34,069 nt of DNA, taken from contig JAUSDH010000198.1 in assembly GCA_030650655.1 (NCBI GenBank), positions 1-34,069 of the forward strand, in the 5' to 3' direction. Shown piece after piece: positions 7,575 through 15,927 of this stretch. Below the pieces are notes generated by a model. That model did no database searches, was not told the DNA's origin, and saw only the letters and a program-made list of their open reading frames with translations. The position numbers were made by a program, and so were the translations under genes. This stretch comes from Candidatus Brocadiaceae bacterium. Lineage in GTDB: Bacteria > Planctomycetota > Brocadiia > Brocadiales > Brocadiaceae. Position 1 is the first letter of the stretch, and every line of letters starts with the position of its first letter.

Positions 7575-9605
7575 ATGGATACCCAGAAAAAGGTACTGTT
7601 GGTGGAAAAAGACAATGCCATATGGCATTTTGTTCAAAGTGTACTTAAAAAAGATATATACGATCTAGACTTTGCCGATAATACCAAATATGCACTTACA
7701 AAAATTCAAAATAATACAACAGACCTGATTCTTTTTGATTGCGATTCTTTAGGGGTAAATATGTCAGAATTCATTTCCTTAATTAAAGACTCAACAGAAA
7801 ATATGCCTGGTATTATAGCGTTAACAAAGAATATTAACAACGATGTTGATTATACCCAACCCGCTGTAGATGATTTAATCACTAAACCGCTCAATTTGAC
7901 TGAATTACAGTACCGTGTAAACCGGGTTTTTGATCGTAGGAATATGATAGATTTGTTGAATAAAGACCTGGCAGATTCAGAAGCACTTCTCCAGATATCA
8001 GAAGCTGTATCATCAACACTGAGTAGCAGAGAAATTCTCCACATTATTGTCAAAAAAGTTGCTTCTCTTTTTGAAGCAACGCGTTGTTCTATTTTTCGTG
8101 TTGCTCATGACGAGAAATTTGCCCACGTAATTGCTTCTCACGATAATCCTGACATTGAGTTGGAGATAACGATTGATAATTACCCGGAAGTGAAGAAGGC
8201 GCTGGAGACAGGAGAGATGGTGATCGTTCAGTATATTCTCCTTGATCCATTAATGAAGGATGTGCAGGAAAATATAAAATCTCTAAAAAACAATGCGATT
8301 ATTGTTATTCCCATTATATTGAAAGACAACGTCATTGGAACTCTTTTTTTAAGAAGTGTTCGAGACAATAAATTCTTCAATGAAAGAGAAATAAAATTTT
8401 TGAAGGTCGTAGCTCGTATAGCTGCTAATTCGTTGGACAATGCCTTTCTTTACGAAAATCTAGAGTCTACACGGTTGCAGTTGGTACGGTCTGAAAGATT
8501 AAGGGCACTGGGAGAATTGGCTACTGGTGTAGCCCATAATTTTAACAATTTGTTGAGTGGTATTCTAGGGCACACACAAATGTTGCTTTCCAAGGACATC
8601 GACACCTCAATCCGTGAAAGATTACAAATTATTGAAAAAATCGTGTTAGATGGAGGTGAAGTTGTCAGAAGGATTCAGGAATTTACGAGAATTCGTACTA
8701 CACAGGATTTTTCAGAAGTCAATATAAAAGATATCATAGATGACGTCATTAGAATGACGGAGTCGAAATGGTCTGGAGGGTCTAATATCCCAAAAATAAC
8801 ACTTCGCGTTGATACCGATTCAATGGAAATCCCCACGGTAGAAGGGAACGCTTCGGATTTGAGAGATGTTTTTATTAACATTTTGTTTAATGCTGTTGAT
8901 GCGATGCCCAAAGGAGGAGAATTAACGATTCAAACAAAAACCAAGGGGAAGGATATTTTCGTTTATTTTTTTGATACGGGCGAAGGTATGTCCGAAGAGA
9001 CAAAGAAGAGAGTCTTTGACCCCTTTTTTACAACAAAGGGATCAAAGGGTACAGGTCTGGGGATGAGTCTTGCATACGGAATAATCATCAGGCACAACGG
9101 TCATATTAGCATAGACAGCGAACTTGGCGAAGGTACTACTGTTACCGTACAACTACCCATATCCGAAAAATTCATTAAAGAAATGGGGCGCAAATATAAT
9201 CTTAAACACGAAGAAAAAACGAAGATACTTCTCATAGATGACCACAAAATCACTCTGGATGTCCTTGCTGAGAACTTAGTAAATCTAGGCCACCACGTCC
9301 AGAAGGTCGACAGAGGTATGGCAGGTATTAAACTGTTTAAAGATGGGAATTACGATATTGTAATAACGGATGTTGGATTATCTGATATCTCTGGTTGGGC
9401 GGTCTCTAAAAAAATAAAAGATATATCACCTCAAGTACCGATTGTATTTATTACGGGATGGGGCAACCAACTCAGTTCATCCCAGTTAAAGGAATGTGGC
9501 GTGGATTACGTACTTACCAAGCCTTTTAAGATAGAAGAGATTTCTGCAATTATAAAAAAGGCTATTAAATCTAAAAAGATGTCTAAAGCTAAGAAAAGAG
9601 GTTAA
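7575..9605 (+). CDS. Hybrid histidine kinase, REC-GAF-HisKA-HATPase-REC, inside the dcw cluster
   Basis: The 676-residue protein is soluble (no membrane segment). Order: receiver domain (about 6-120; E11, phospho-acceptor D55, T84, K104, though the second acid of the pocket looks like K12), a GAF domain (about 140-295), HisKA with H321 in ATGVAHNFNNLL, and HATPase with N-box N439...D442-A443, DTGEGM (467-472), FDPFFTTK and GTGLGM (492-497). A C-terminal receiver (about 548-665) has D555/D556, phospho-acceptor D599, T627 and K649. The residue after the phospho-His is Asn where most HisKA kinases have Asp or Glu. It starts 16 nt after murF and ends 6 nt before mraY, so it is co-transcribed. The ligand of the GAF domain and the output are unknown; no output regulator is adjacent. 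Confidence 0.93.
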   Translation: MDTQKKVLLVEKDNAIWHFVQSVLKKDIYDLDFADNTKYALTKIQNNTTDLILFDCDSLGVNMSEFISLIKDSTENMPGIIALTKNINNDVDYTQPAVDDLITKPLNLTELQYRVNRVFDRRNMIDLLNKDLADSEALLQISEAVSSTLSSREILHIIVKKVASLFEATRCSIFRVAHDEKFAHVIASHDNPDIELEITIDNYPEVKKALETGEMVIVQYILLDPLMKDVQENIKSLKNNAIIVIPIILKDNVIGTLFLRSVRDNKFFNEREIKFLKVVARIAANSLDNAFLYENLESTRLQLVRSERLRALGELATGVAHNFNNLLSGILGHTQMLLSKDIDTSIRERLQIIEKIVLDGGEVVRRIQEFTRIRTTQDFSEVNIKDIIDDVIRMTESKWSGGSNIPKITLRVDTDSMEIPTVEGNASDLRDVFINILFNAVDAMPKGGELTIQTKTKGKDIFVYFFDTGEGMSEETKKRVFDPFFTTKGSKGTGLGMSLAYGIIIRHNGHISIDSELGEGTTVTVQLPISEKFIKEMGRKYNLKHEEKTKILLIDDHKITLDVLAENLVNLGHHVQKVDRGMAGIKLFKDGNYDIVITDVGLSDISGWAVSKKIKDISPQVPIVFITGWGNQLSSSQLKECGVDYVLTKPFKIEEISAIIKKAIKSKKMSKAKKRG

Positions 9606-9611
9606 AAAACT

Positions 9612-10688
9612 TTGTTATTTAGTTGGCTTTCTTCGATAAATTCATTAGAAATATTTAAATACATATCTTTTCGTTCTTGTCTGGCTGCTTTTACTGCTTT
9701 TTTAATCAGTATTTTTTTTGGTCACTGGTTTATTAAGAGACTGCGGATTTTAAAAATTGGTGAGGATACAACAAAAACAGACTCAGAAGAACTCAAACGT
9801 ATGCATTTCGATAAAAAAAATACACCGACAATGGGAGGAATTGTTGTGAATGTCTCTATTTTGATCTCCGTTTTGTTCTGGTGTAATATTTATAATGAAT
9901 ATGTTCTTCTCTTAATGTTTACGTTGATCTGGTTTGGTGTACTTGGGTTTATGGATGATTATATTAAACTTACGCAGAAGAATGCAGCCGGTTTGAGCGG
10001 TGTATCAAAGTTGTTATTTCAATCAGCATTGGGGCTCATACTGGGGCTGGTCTTATATTTCCATTTCAGTAAGTTTACCTGGGGCACACAACTGGTAATT
10101 CCTTTTGTAAAAGATTTTAGACCCGACATAGGTCCCTTTTACATATTGGCTGTTGGATTCTTTATCGTTGGGATGTCTAACGCAGTAAATCTTACTGATG
10201 GCTTGGATGGCTTAGCAATAGGGTGCAGCATTATTGCTGGAATTGCTTTTACTGTTATTGCCTATGCTTCAGGCAGGGTAGATTTTAGTGATTATTTAAG
10301 AATTCCTTATGTTCCTGGAAGTGGAGAATTAAGTGTTTTTTGTGCTGCGCTTGTAGGAGGAAGCTTGGGATTCTTGTGGTATAATTGTTTTCCTGCACAA
10401 ATTTTTATGGGTGACACAGGTTCATTGACATTAGGCGGTATGCTGGGACTAGTTGCTCTTATTGTAAAACAAGAACTGCTGATGGTTATTATCGGGGGTA
10501 TCTTTGTTACTGAGGCAGTTTCTGTACTGGTGCAAAAATTCTTTTATAAGATGACAAAGAGAAGGGTTTTCCGTTGTGCACCTTTACACCATCACTTTCA
10601 ATTTAAAGGATGGCCAGAGACGAAAATTACCCTCCGGTTTTGTATTATTGCAGCAATGCTGGCTGTATTTGGTCTTGTATTGCTATAA
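9612..10688 (+). CDS. mraY: MraY, phospho-MurNAc-pentapeptide translocase
   Basis: MraY transfers phospho-MurNAc-pentapeptide to undecaprenyl phosphate, making lipid I on the inner face of the membrane. The 358-residue, about ten-helix protein contains RMHFDKKNTPTMGG, the Asp pair D115-D116 in FMDDYIKL, NAVNLTDGLDGLA, FMGDTGSL, and the histidine motif APLHHHFQFKGWPE. The N terminus MLFSWLSS aligns with known MraY starts, which fixes the start at TTG 9612, 10 nt after a GAGG site. It begins 6 nt after the kinase stop. murD, usually next, is absent. Confidence 0.97.
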   Translation: MLFSWLSSINSLEIFKYISFRSCLAAFTAFLISIFFGHWFIKRLRILKIGEDTTKTDSEELKRMHFDKKNTPTMGGIVVNVSILISVLFWCNIYNEYVLLLMFTLIWFGVLGFMDDYIKLTQKNAAGLSGVSKLLFQSALGLILGLVLYFHFSKFTWGTQLVIPFVKDFRPDIGPFYILAVGFFIVGMSNAVNLTDGLDGLAIGCSIIAGIAFTVIAYASGRVDFSDYLRIPYVPGSGELSVFCAALVGGSLGFLWYNCFPAQIFMGDTGSLTLGGMLGLVALIVKQELLMVIIGGIFVTEAVSVLVQKFFYKMTKRRVFRCAPLHHHFQFKGWPETKITLRFCIIAAMLAVFGLVLL

Positions 10689-10699
10689 AGGAGATTTAT

Positions 10700-11899
10700 T
10701 TGAAACACTGGCATTTTATTATATACATTATGGTTGCTTTAATAGGGTTCAGTATTATCACCGTCTATAGTACGGATCTAGCAACTTTTGGGGCAGGGGG
10801 AAAAAGTTATCAATTAACGAAACATCTCTTATGGATATTAATAGGTTCGATTTTATTAATAACCATGTCAAAGGTGGATTATCGTTATTTACAGAAAGTG
10901 AGAATTCCTATTCTCGTTGTGTCCTTTCTGTTTCTTTTGTTTGTATTGATACCAGGGATTGGTACAGTTACCAATGGCGCACGCAGGTGGATTCGATTAA
11001 GCCATACTTTCGGTATACAGCCCTCAGAATTTGCAAAATTAGCAATTATAATATTTGTTTCTGCTTACATTGCAAAAAATCAAAGTCGCATGTCTGAGTT
11101 CAAATGTGGTTTTATGATACCCATTGTTATTATAGCGGTAACAGGTGCTCTTATAATCAAAGAGCCTGATTTTGGGAGTGCAGCGTTCATTACTATTCTT
11201 TCTGTAATTATGCTTATCGTTGGTGGCACGAGGATTGTTTATGTATTTTTTACGGTTCTCGCTCTTGTGCCTTTTGTGCACAAAATGTTATTTGAAGTTT
11301 CATATAGAAAAGACAGATTAATGGCATTCATGAACCCCTGGGAAGATCCTTCGGGAACTGGGTATCATATAATCCAGTCATGGATTGCCCTTGGCTCCGG
11401 TGGTTTGACAGGACTAGGTGTTGGAAGCAGCAAACAAAAACTATTCTTTTTGCCAGAAAGCAGTAGCGATTTTATCTTTACCATCATTGGTGAAGAGTTT
11501 GGGTTTATCGGAGTGTTAGTTATTATATGTCTCTTCTTGTTATTAATGTGGCAGGGATTAAGGATAGTACACGCAACCAAGGATGTATTTGGATTTTTTT
11601 TAGGATTTGGAATAACAGTGATGTTTGGATTACAGGCAATTATTAACATTGCAGTTGTCTCTGGCATTGTTCCAACAAAAGGCATCCCCTTGCCTTTTGT
11701 TAGTTCAGGTGGATCATCCTTGTTATTTTCGATGATAGGAATTGGGATACTAATTAATATTGCAAAACAGTCTTTGGAGTCAGGGGCTTTAAATCCACAG
11801 TTGAATAGAGAACCATCGGAAGATAAAGTTGCACGGTTGTTGCCTGCGAGAATTTGGCACAATATGACGTCTAAGATAGCAAGCTTTTCTTGGCGATAA
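10700..11899 (+). CDS. ftsW: FtsW, septal SEDS peptidoglycan glycosyltransferase
   Basis: FtsW polymerises lipid II at the septum with FtsI. The 399-residue protein has about ten membrane segments and the SEDS motifs: NGARRWIRL (92-100), EPDFGSA (155-161), YHIIQSWIALGSGGLTGLG, PESSSDFIFTIIGEEFG with the catalytic-type Asp257, and KGIPLPFVSSGGSSL. The start is TTG 10700: it lies 6 nt after AAGGAG (10688-10693), which begins at the mraY stop. A longer frame open from 10610 overlaps mraY and has no ribosome site. ATG 10730 is a weaker alternative that would cut into the first helix. FtsW over RodA is inferred from dcw context. Confidence 0.95.
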   Translation: MKHWHFIIYIMVALIGFSIITVYSTDLATFGAGGKSYQLTKHLLWILIGSILLITMSKVDYRYLQKVRIPILVVSFLFLLFVLIPGIGTVTNGARRWIRLSHTFGIQPSEFAKLAIIIFVSAYIAKNQSRMSEFKCGFMIPIVIIAVTGALIIKEPDFGSAAFITILSVIMLIVGGTRIVYVFFTVLALVPFVHKMLFEVSYRKDRLMAFMNPWEDPSGTGYHIIQSWIALGSGGLTGLGVGSSKQKLFFLPESSSDFIFTIIGEEFGFIGVLVIICLFLLLMWQGLRIVHATKDVFGFFLGFGITVMFGLQAIINIAVVSGIVPTKGIPLPFVSSGGSSLLFSMIGIGILINIAKQSLESGALNPQLNREPSEDKVARLLPARIWHNMTSKIASFSWR

Positions 11900-12025
11900 A
11901 TGCGTAAAACCAGTAACGCAGAATACTGGCTAGACACAAATTTTAAACATAGGTAGGCTTTTTTAACAGAATTCGTTTATTTTCTGTACAAAGCATTGTT
12001 CGGTTAAGGGAAAAGGGGTGTGAAA

Positions 12026-13150
12026 ATGAAAATCGCTTTTGCAGGAGGTGGTACCGCGGGGCATTTAATGGTGGGGTTGAGTACTGCCGAAGAGATCCGT
12101 TCCAGATTCAGCGAGGCAGAAATCATTTTTTTTGGCACAGATAAAGAATTTGAAAAACGATGTGTAGAACAGCGAGGATTCAGGTTTCGACAAATGCATG
12201 CTAAAAAGTGGGGCAAATCGTTTAAGCATTTATTTCCGTTTATCATTGCAACAGGTATCGGTATTATCGAGTCTCTCATTGCGCTTCGCAGATTTAACCC
12301 AGATATTGTGGTTGGATTGGGGGGATACGTCTCTGTTGCCCCAATTATCGCTGCTAAATTACTCAGCATACCATCTGTATTATTGGAACAAAATGTAATT
12401 CCTGGGAAGGCAAATCGATTCTTGGCTAAATGGGTTGATGAGGTATATTGTCATTGGCGGGGATCTCTCAAGTGGTTCAACAAAGCAAAAGTTGTAAGGG
12501 TAACAGGAACACCCATACGTAAAGATATCTTATATAGCCAAAGATGCCGTTCTGCCGAAAAATTCGGACTAAGTTCTTCTAAAAAAACGATACTGGTTAC
12601 AGGGGGAAGTCAGGGCGCACAGGCAATCAATGAAGTTATACTAAGATGTTTGCCCAAATTAGAGCCGTTATCAAGCGAATTGCAAATTATCCACTGTACA
12701 GGTGAATATGGATATGAAGCCGCAAAAGCAGCGTACAAGCAAACGGATATCAATGCGTTTGTTTGTAGTTTTTTAGATGATATGGGCGCTGCTTTTAGCA
12801 TGACAGATATAATCATTTGTAGAGCTGGCGCAACTACTATTGCTGAAATTACGGCGATAGGTATTCCGGCTATATTAATACCGTATCCGCACGCTGCGGA
12901 TAATCATCAATATTGGAATGCAATGGAATTAGTAAGCAACGGCGGTGGATATTTATTGCAGCAGATTGATTTGACGCCTGAAAAAATCATAGAACTTATT
13001 ACAGATCTTTTCAACAATAAAGAAAAGTACGACAGAATGAAGATGTTTAACAAAGGGATGGGAATACCAAATGCGGCCTCGAAAGTTGTTGATAATATAT
13101 GCAGAGTAATTGGTTTCAAAGGTACACAATTTGCTCTAATATTAGGCTAA
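12026..13150 (+). CDS. murG: MurG, lipid I N-acetylglucosaminyltransferase
   Basis: MurG adds GlcNAc to lipid I, giving lipid II, on the cytoplasmic face of the membrane. The 374-residue GT-B enzyme shows the N-terminal GGGTAGH loop (7-13; most MurG have GGTGGH, so one Gly is Ala here), GGYVSVAPIIAAK, LLEQNVIPGKANR, the second glycine loop TGGSQGAQAIN, and the donor-binding CRAGATTIAEI and IPYPHAADNHQ blocks. ATG 12026 is 7 nt after AAGGGG and begins the conserved MKIAFAGGGT; GTG 12020 is too close to that site. The 126-nt gap after ftsW holds no clear signal beyond an 18-residue ORF at 11900-11956 of doubtful reality. Confidence 0.97.
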   Translation: MKIAFAGGGTAGHLMVGLSTAEEIRSRFSEAEIIFFGTDKEFEKRCVEQRGFRFRQMHAKKWGKSFKHLFPFIIATGIGIIESLIALRRFNPDIVVGLGGYVSVAPIIAAKLLSIPSVLLEQNVIPGKANRFLAKWVDEVYCHWRGSLKWFNKAKVVRVTGTPIRKDILYSQRCRSAEKFGLSSSKKTILVTGGSQGAQAINEVILRCLPKLEPLSSELQIIHCTGEYGYEAAKAAYKQTDINAFVCSFLDDMGAAFSMTDIIICRAGATTIAEITAIGIPAILIPYPHAADNHQYWNAMELVSNGGGYLLQQIDLTPEKIIELITDLFNNKEKYDRMKMFNKGMGIPNAASKVVDNICRVIGFKGTQFALILG

Positions 13151-13190
13151 TTCATTTTTTATTGATTAAATAAATATCAAACTATTCCGA

Positions 13191-13196
13191 TATAAT
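13191..13196 (+). promoter_or_regulatory. Perfect -10 box (TATAAT) upstream of murC
   Basis: TATAAT stands alone in the murG-murC spacer. The nearest -35-like TTGATT (13162-13167) is 23 nt away, too far for a normal promoter. It might be an internal start for murC-ddl-ftsQ, but the evidence is weak. Confidence 0.25.
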
Positions 13197-13266
13197 ACTG
13201 TAGCGATAGCTCTTGATTGCCTTTACTACTGATTCAACAAAATAAATTGAGGGGTAAATCTATACC

Positions 13267-13308
13267 ATGACGCACTATTTCTATACAAAAAGAGGAAAAT
13301 TATTATGA
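13267..13308 (+). CDS. Possible 13-residue leader peptide coupled to murC
   Basis: ATG 13267 opens a 13-codon frame (MTHYFYTKRGKLL) whose TGA stop overlaps the murC ATG as ATGA. A GAGGGG site lies 12 nt upstream, rather far. The peptide's Lys-Arg-Gly codons are the murC ribosome site itself, so its translation could open or cover that site. It may be chance; the overlap and upstream G-rich site are the only support. Confidence 0.25.
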   Translation: MTHYFYTKRGKLL

Positions 13309-14750
13309 ATCTATCGGAAGGTATTGACGGGATGCACACACATACATCATCGTTAGATAACCAGTTCAATTATCGACCTATGCGTGGACATTGTGTATAC
13401 TTTATAGGAATAGGGGGTCTCGGGATGAGTGCGGTTGCACACATTCTTTTAAACGAGGGTTGTGTTGTTGCGGGTTCTGATACACGGCCATCTTCTTTAA
13501 CTTCAACACTGGAAAAAATGGGTGCTAGGATTAATACAAGACAAGATGGCACTTTTATGACATTAAATACGGATATGGTGGTAATCTCAGCGGCTATTTC
13601 TGAAGACAACCTAGATCTTAAAACTGCCCGCAAAATGGGTATAAAAGTAGTGAAATACTCTCAGATACTCGGTTCGTTAATGAAAGAAAAACGTGGTATT
13701 GCAATCAGTGGCACACACGGGAAAACAACTACAAGTGCAATGATCTCTAGCGTATTAAAAACGGCAGGATTGGATCCTACATTTGTTATTGGTGGGGAAG
13801 TACCTGATATTGGAGGTAACGCACATTTAGGAAAGGGAGATTTATTTGTTGCAGAGGCATGTGAATATGACAGGTCTTTTTTAAACCTCGTTCCACAAGT
13901 AGGTGTAATTACCAATATAGAAGAAGATCACTTGGACTATTATGAAAATATTGAGAAAATAATAAGTGCATTTGGTGATTTTGCATCATTGATTTCAAAA
14001 GAAGGTTTATTAGTCGTAAATAATCACGATAAAAATATATTACTTGCAATGCAAAGGGCAAATTGTAAGGTAGAAACATACTCTCTAGATAGTACCTCTG
14101 ATTGGTACGGCAAAGTTCTTTCTTCCAGTAACGGTAAAAATAGATTCAGCATCTTTAGAAAGAATACTTTTTTTGATGATTTTACGTTAAAAATACCAGG
14201 GTCCCATAATATCTTAAATGCGTTGGCCGCTACTGCGGTATGTACTTTTATTGGAGTCGATAAGGATTCTATCAAAGCTGCTTTAGCTTCTTTTGGTGGG
14301 GCGAATAGGCGATTTCAAATTATTGGGGTAAAGAACAATATTACAGTAATCGATGATTATGCACACCATCCAACAGAAATACGTGTTACACTAAAAGCTG
14401 CACGAGAACTTTATCCTGGGAAAAAGATATGGTGTGTGTTTCAACCGCATCAGTATAGCAGAACACGCCATTTATTAAGGGGTTTTTCAAAATCGTTCCA
14501 AGATGCGAATCAAGTACTTTTTGCCGATATTTATGCAGCACGTGACAATGACTATGAAAAAACTTCAATGAATTCTATGAGGTTGTATGAAGAAACCCGT
14601 AATGCAGGTGTAGACGTTCAATATATTCCACAATTGGGTGATATTGTCAAGGTCCTTTCATTACAGGTAAAACCAGGCGATGTTGTCATAACAATGGGTG
14701 CTGGGGATGTGTGGAAAGTTGCTTATGATTTAGTTGCAAAATTAGAATAA
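13305..14750 (+). CDS. murC: MurC, UDP-MurNAc:L-alanine ligase
   Basis: MurC adds L-Ala to UDP-MurNAc, the first step of stem synthesis. The 481-residue protein has the Rossmann-type YFIGIGGLGMSAVAH (32-46), SDTRPSSLT, the P-loop GTHGKTT (136-142), ITNIEEDHLDYY, NALAATAVC, and the C-terminal DDYAHHPTEI and FQPHQYSRT motifs. ATG 13305 lies 9 nt after AGAGG. The N terminus is about 27 residues longer than usual before the GIGG loop, with a His/Ser-rich piece of no clear role. Next gene ddl follows after 172 nt; murB, often between them, is absent. That gap holds a weak 7-bp inverted repeat (14858-14864 with 14882-14888). Confidence 0.97.
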   Translation: MNLSEGIDGMHTHTSSLDNQFNYRPMRGHCVYFIGIGGLGMSAVAHILLNEGCVVAGSDTRPSSLTSTLEKMGARINTRQDGTFMTLNTDMVVISAAISEDNLDLKTARKMGIKVVKYSQILGSLMKEKRGIAISGTHGKTTTSAMISSVLKTAGLDPTFVIGGEVPDIGGNAHLGKGDLFVAEACEYDRSFLNLVPQVGVITNIEEDHLDYYENIEKIISAFGDFASLISKEGLLVVNNHDKNILLAMQRANCKVETYSLDSTSDWYGKVLSSSNGKNRFSIFRKNTFFDDFTLKIPGSHNILNALAATAVCTFIGVDKDSIKAALASFGGANRRFQIIGVKNNITVIDDYAHHPTEIRVTLKAARELYPGKKIWCVFQPHQYSRTRHLLRGFSKSFQDANQVLFADIYAARDNDYEKTSMNSMRLYEETRNAGVDVQYIPQLGDIVKVLSLQVKPGDVVITMGAGDVWKVAYDLVAKLE

Positions 14751-14922
14751 TGGGTTAATATTTATCCTTTGTCTCTACTTGTTATTAAATGTATTTTCAA
14801 TCGATGACGATGGATAACCAGAGCTACACCAAAAACTAGTTATTGTTAAATAGATCATCATGCTACCGAGAGTCCTCACTAAGCATGAATAATACTGTTT
14901 TTAAATATTAGGAGAATATTAC

Positions 14923-15927
14923 ATGAAGCCAAATAATGTTGTTGTACTGATGGGGGGTATATCTCCTGAGCGTGAAATTTCTTTGCGTTCTGGTAATGCA
15001 GTAGCAAGGGCATTAAAAGAGGCTGGATTTAACGTTGCTTGCATCGATGTAAAAGACGAGAAGATAGAAGAACTTGATCATATGGACATAGATGTCGCAT
15101 TTATTGCCTTACATGGGTATTTTGGCGAAGATGGGGGTGTACAACAACTTTTAGAATCGAAAGGAATTCTTTACACTGGCTCAGGTATAAATGCCAGCAG
15201 GCTTGCAATGGATAAATTAGCAACAAAAAAATGTTTTATTGATGCGGGTCTTAAAACGCCAGATTATATTACCGTGACAGAATTTCAAGAGTTACAGGAG
15301 ATACAGCAGGAAATAAGCAAACTAGGGTTACCGATAGTTTTAAAACCCACAAGGAATGGTTCTAGCATAGGCATATCAATCATTAAAAATATTAACGATC
15401 TTCAAATAGGTTTAGAAAAGGCTTTTGAATTTGGATATGAATTACTTGTTGAAAAGTACATAAAAGGCAGAGAATTGACCGTTGGAATATTGGATGACAA
15501 GGCGCTGCCAATTATTGAGATCAAACCGGCGGTAGAATTTTTTAATTACGAAGCGAAATATAAGGATGATAGAACAAAATATATCATTGTAGAAAAAACC
15601 CTAAGCGAACGGAAAAATACCGTTGGTGATTCCTCACACACTGTTGGCTTTCTCTCGCCTGCTATGTATCATAACGCACAGGAGCTTGCTATCAATGCCC
15701 AAAAAGTCCTCGGCTGTAAAGGATTTTCAAGAGTAGATATGTTGCTGGACGATAGAGATAACTTGTATTTATTGGAAATAAATACCATCCCCGGTTTTAC
15801 AGAAAAAAGCTTGCTGCCGAAGGCGGCAAAGGCGGCTGGCATGTCATTCACTTCATTATGTGAAATAATTGTTGATCTTGCATTCCAGAATATTCTTGTC
15901 AGTGTAGATGAACCAATACAAAATTAA
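14923..15927 (+). CDS. ddl: Ddl, D-alanine:D-alanine ligase
   Basis: Ddl makes the D-Ala-D-Ala dipeptide used by MurF. The 334-residue ATP-grasp enzyme shows the N-terminal LMGGISPEREISLRSG, LHGYFGEDGGVQQLLE, KPTRNGSSIGI, EKYIKGRELTVGIL, the substrate loop FNYEAKY (its Tyr is typical of D-Ala-D-Ala rather than D-Ala-D-lactate enzymes), and the metal/ATP end FSRVDMLLD...LLEINTIPGFTEKSLLPKAA. ATG 14923 lies 8 nt after GGAG (14911-14914). Its last 20 nt overlap ftsQ, implying coupled translation. A standard D-Ala-D-Ala terminus, hence vancomycin-sensitive chemistry, is predicted. Confidence 0.97.
   Translation: MKPNNVVVLMGGISPEREISLRSGNAVARALKEAGFNVACIDVKDEKIEELDHMDIDVAFIALHGYFGEDGGVQQLLESKGILYTGSGINASRLAMDKLATKKCFIDAGLKTPDYITVTEFQELQEIQQEISKLGLPIVLKPTRNGSSIGISIIKNINDLQIGLEKAFEFGYELLVEKYIKGRELTVGILDDKALPIIEIKPAVEFFNYEAKYKDDRTKYIIVEKTLSERKNTVGDSSHTVGFLSPAMYHNAQELAINAQKVLGCKGFSRVDMLLDDRDNLYLLEINTIPGFTEKSLLPKAAKAAGMSFTSLCEIIVDLAFQNILVSVDEPIQN

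Noticed and set aside
10610-10699. N-terminal extension of ftsW into mraY
   Set aside because: It reads mraY out of frame and has no ribosome site; TTG 10700 directly behind AAGGAG explains the start.
11365-11937. Reverse-strand 190-codon frame inside ftsW
   Set aside because: It is the antisense shadow of a clearly coding SEDS gene, with no domain or ribosome site of its own.
14858-14888. Regulatory hairpin before ddl
   Set aside because: Only 7 bp with a 17-nt loop in AT-rich sequence; likely chance.
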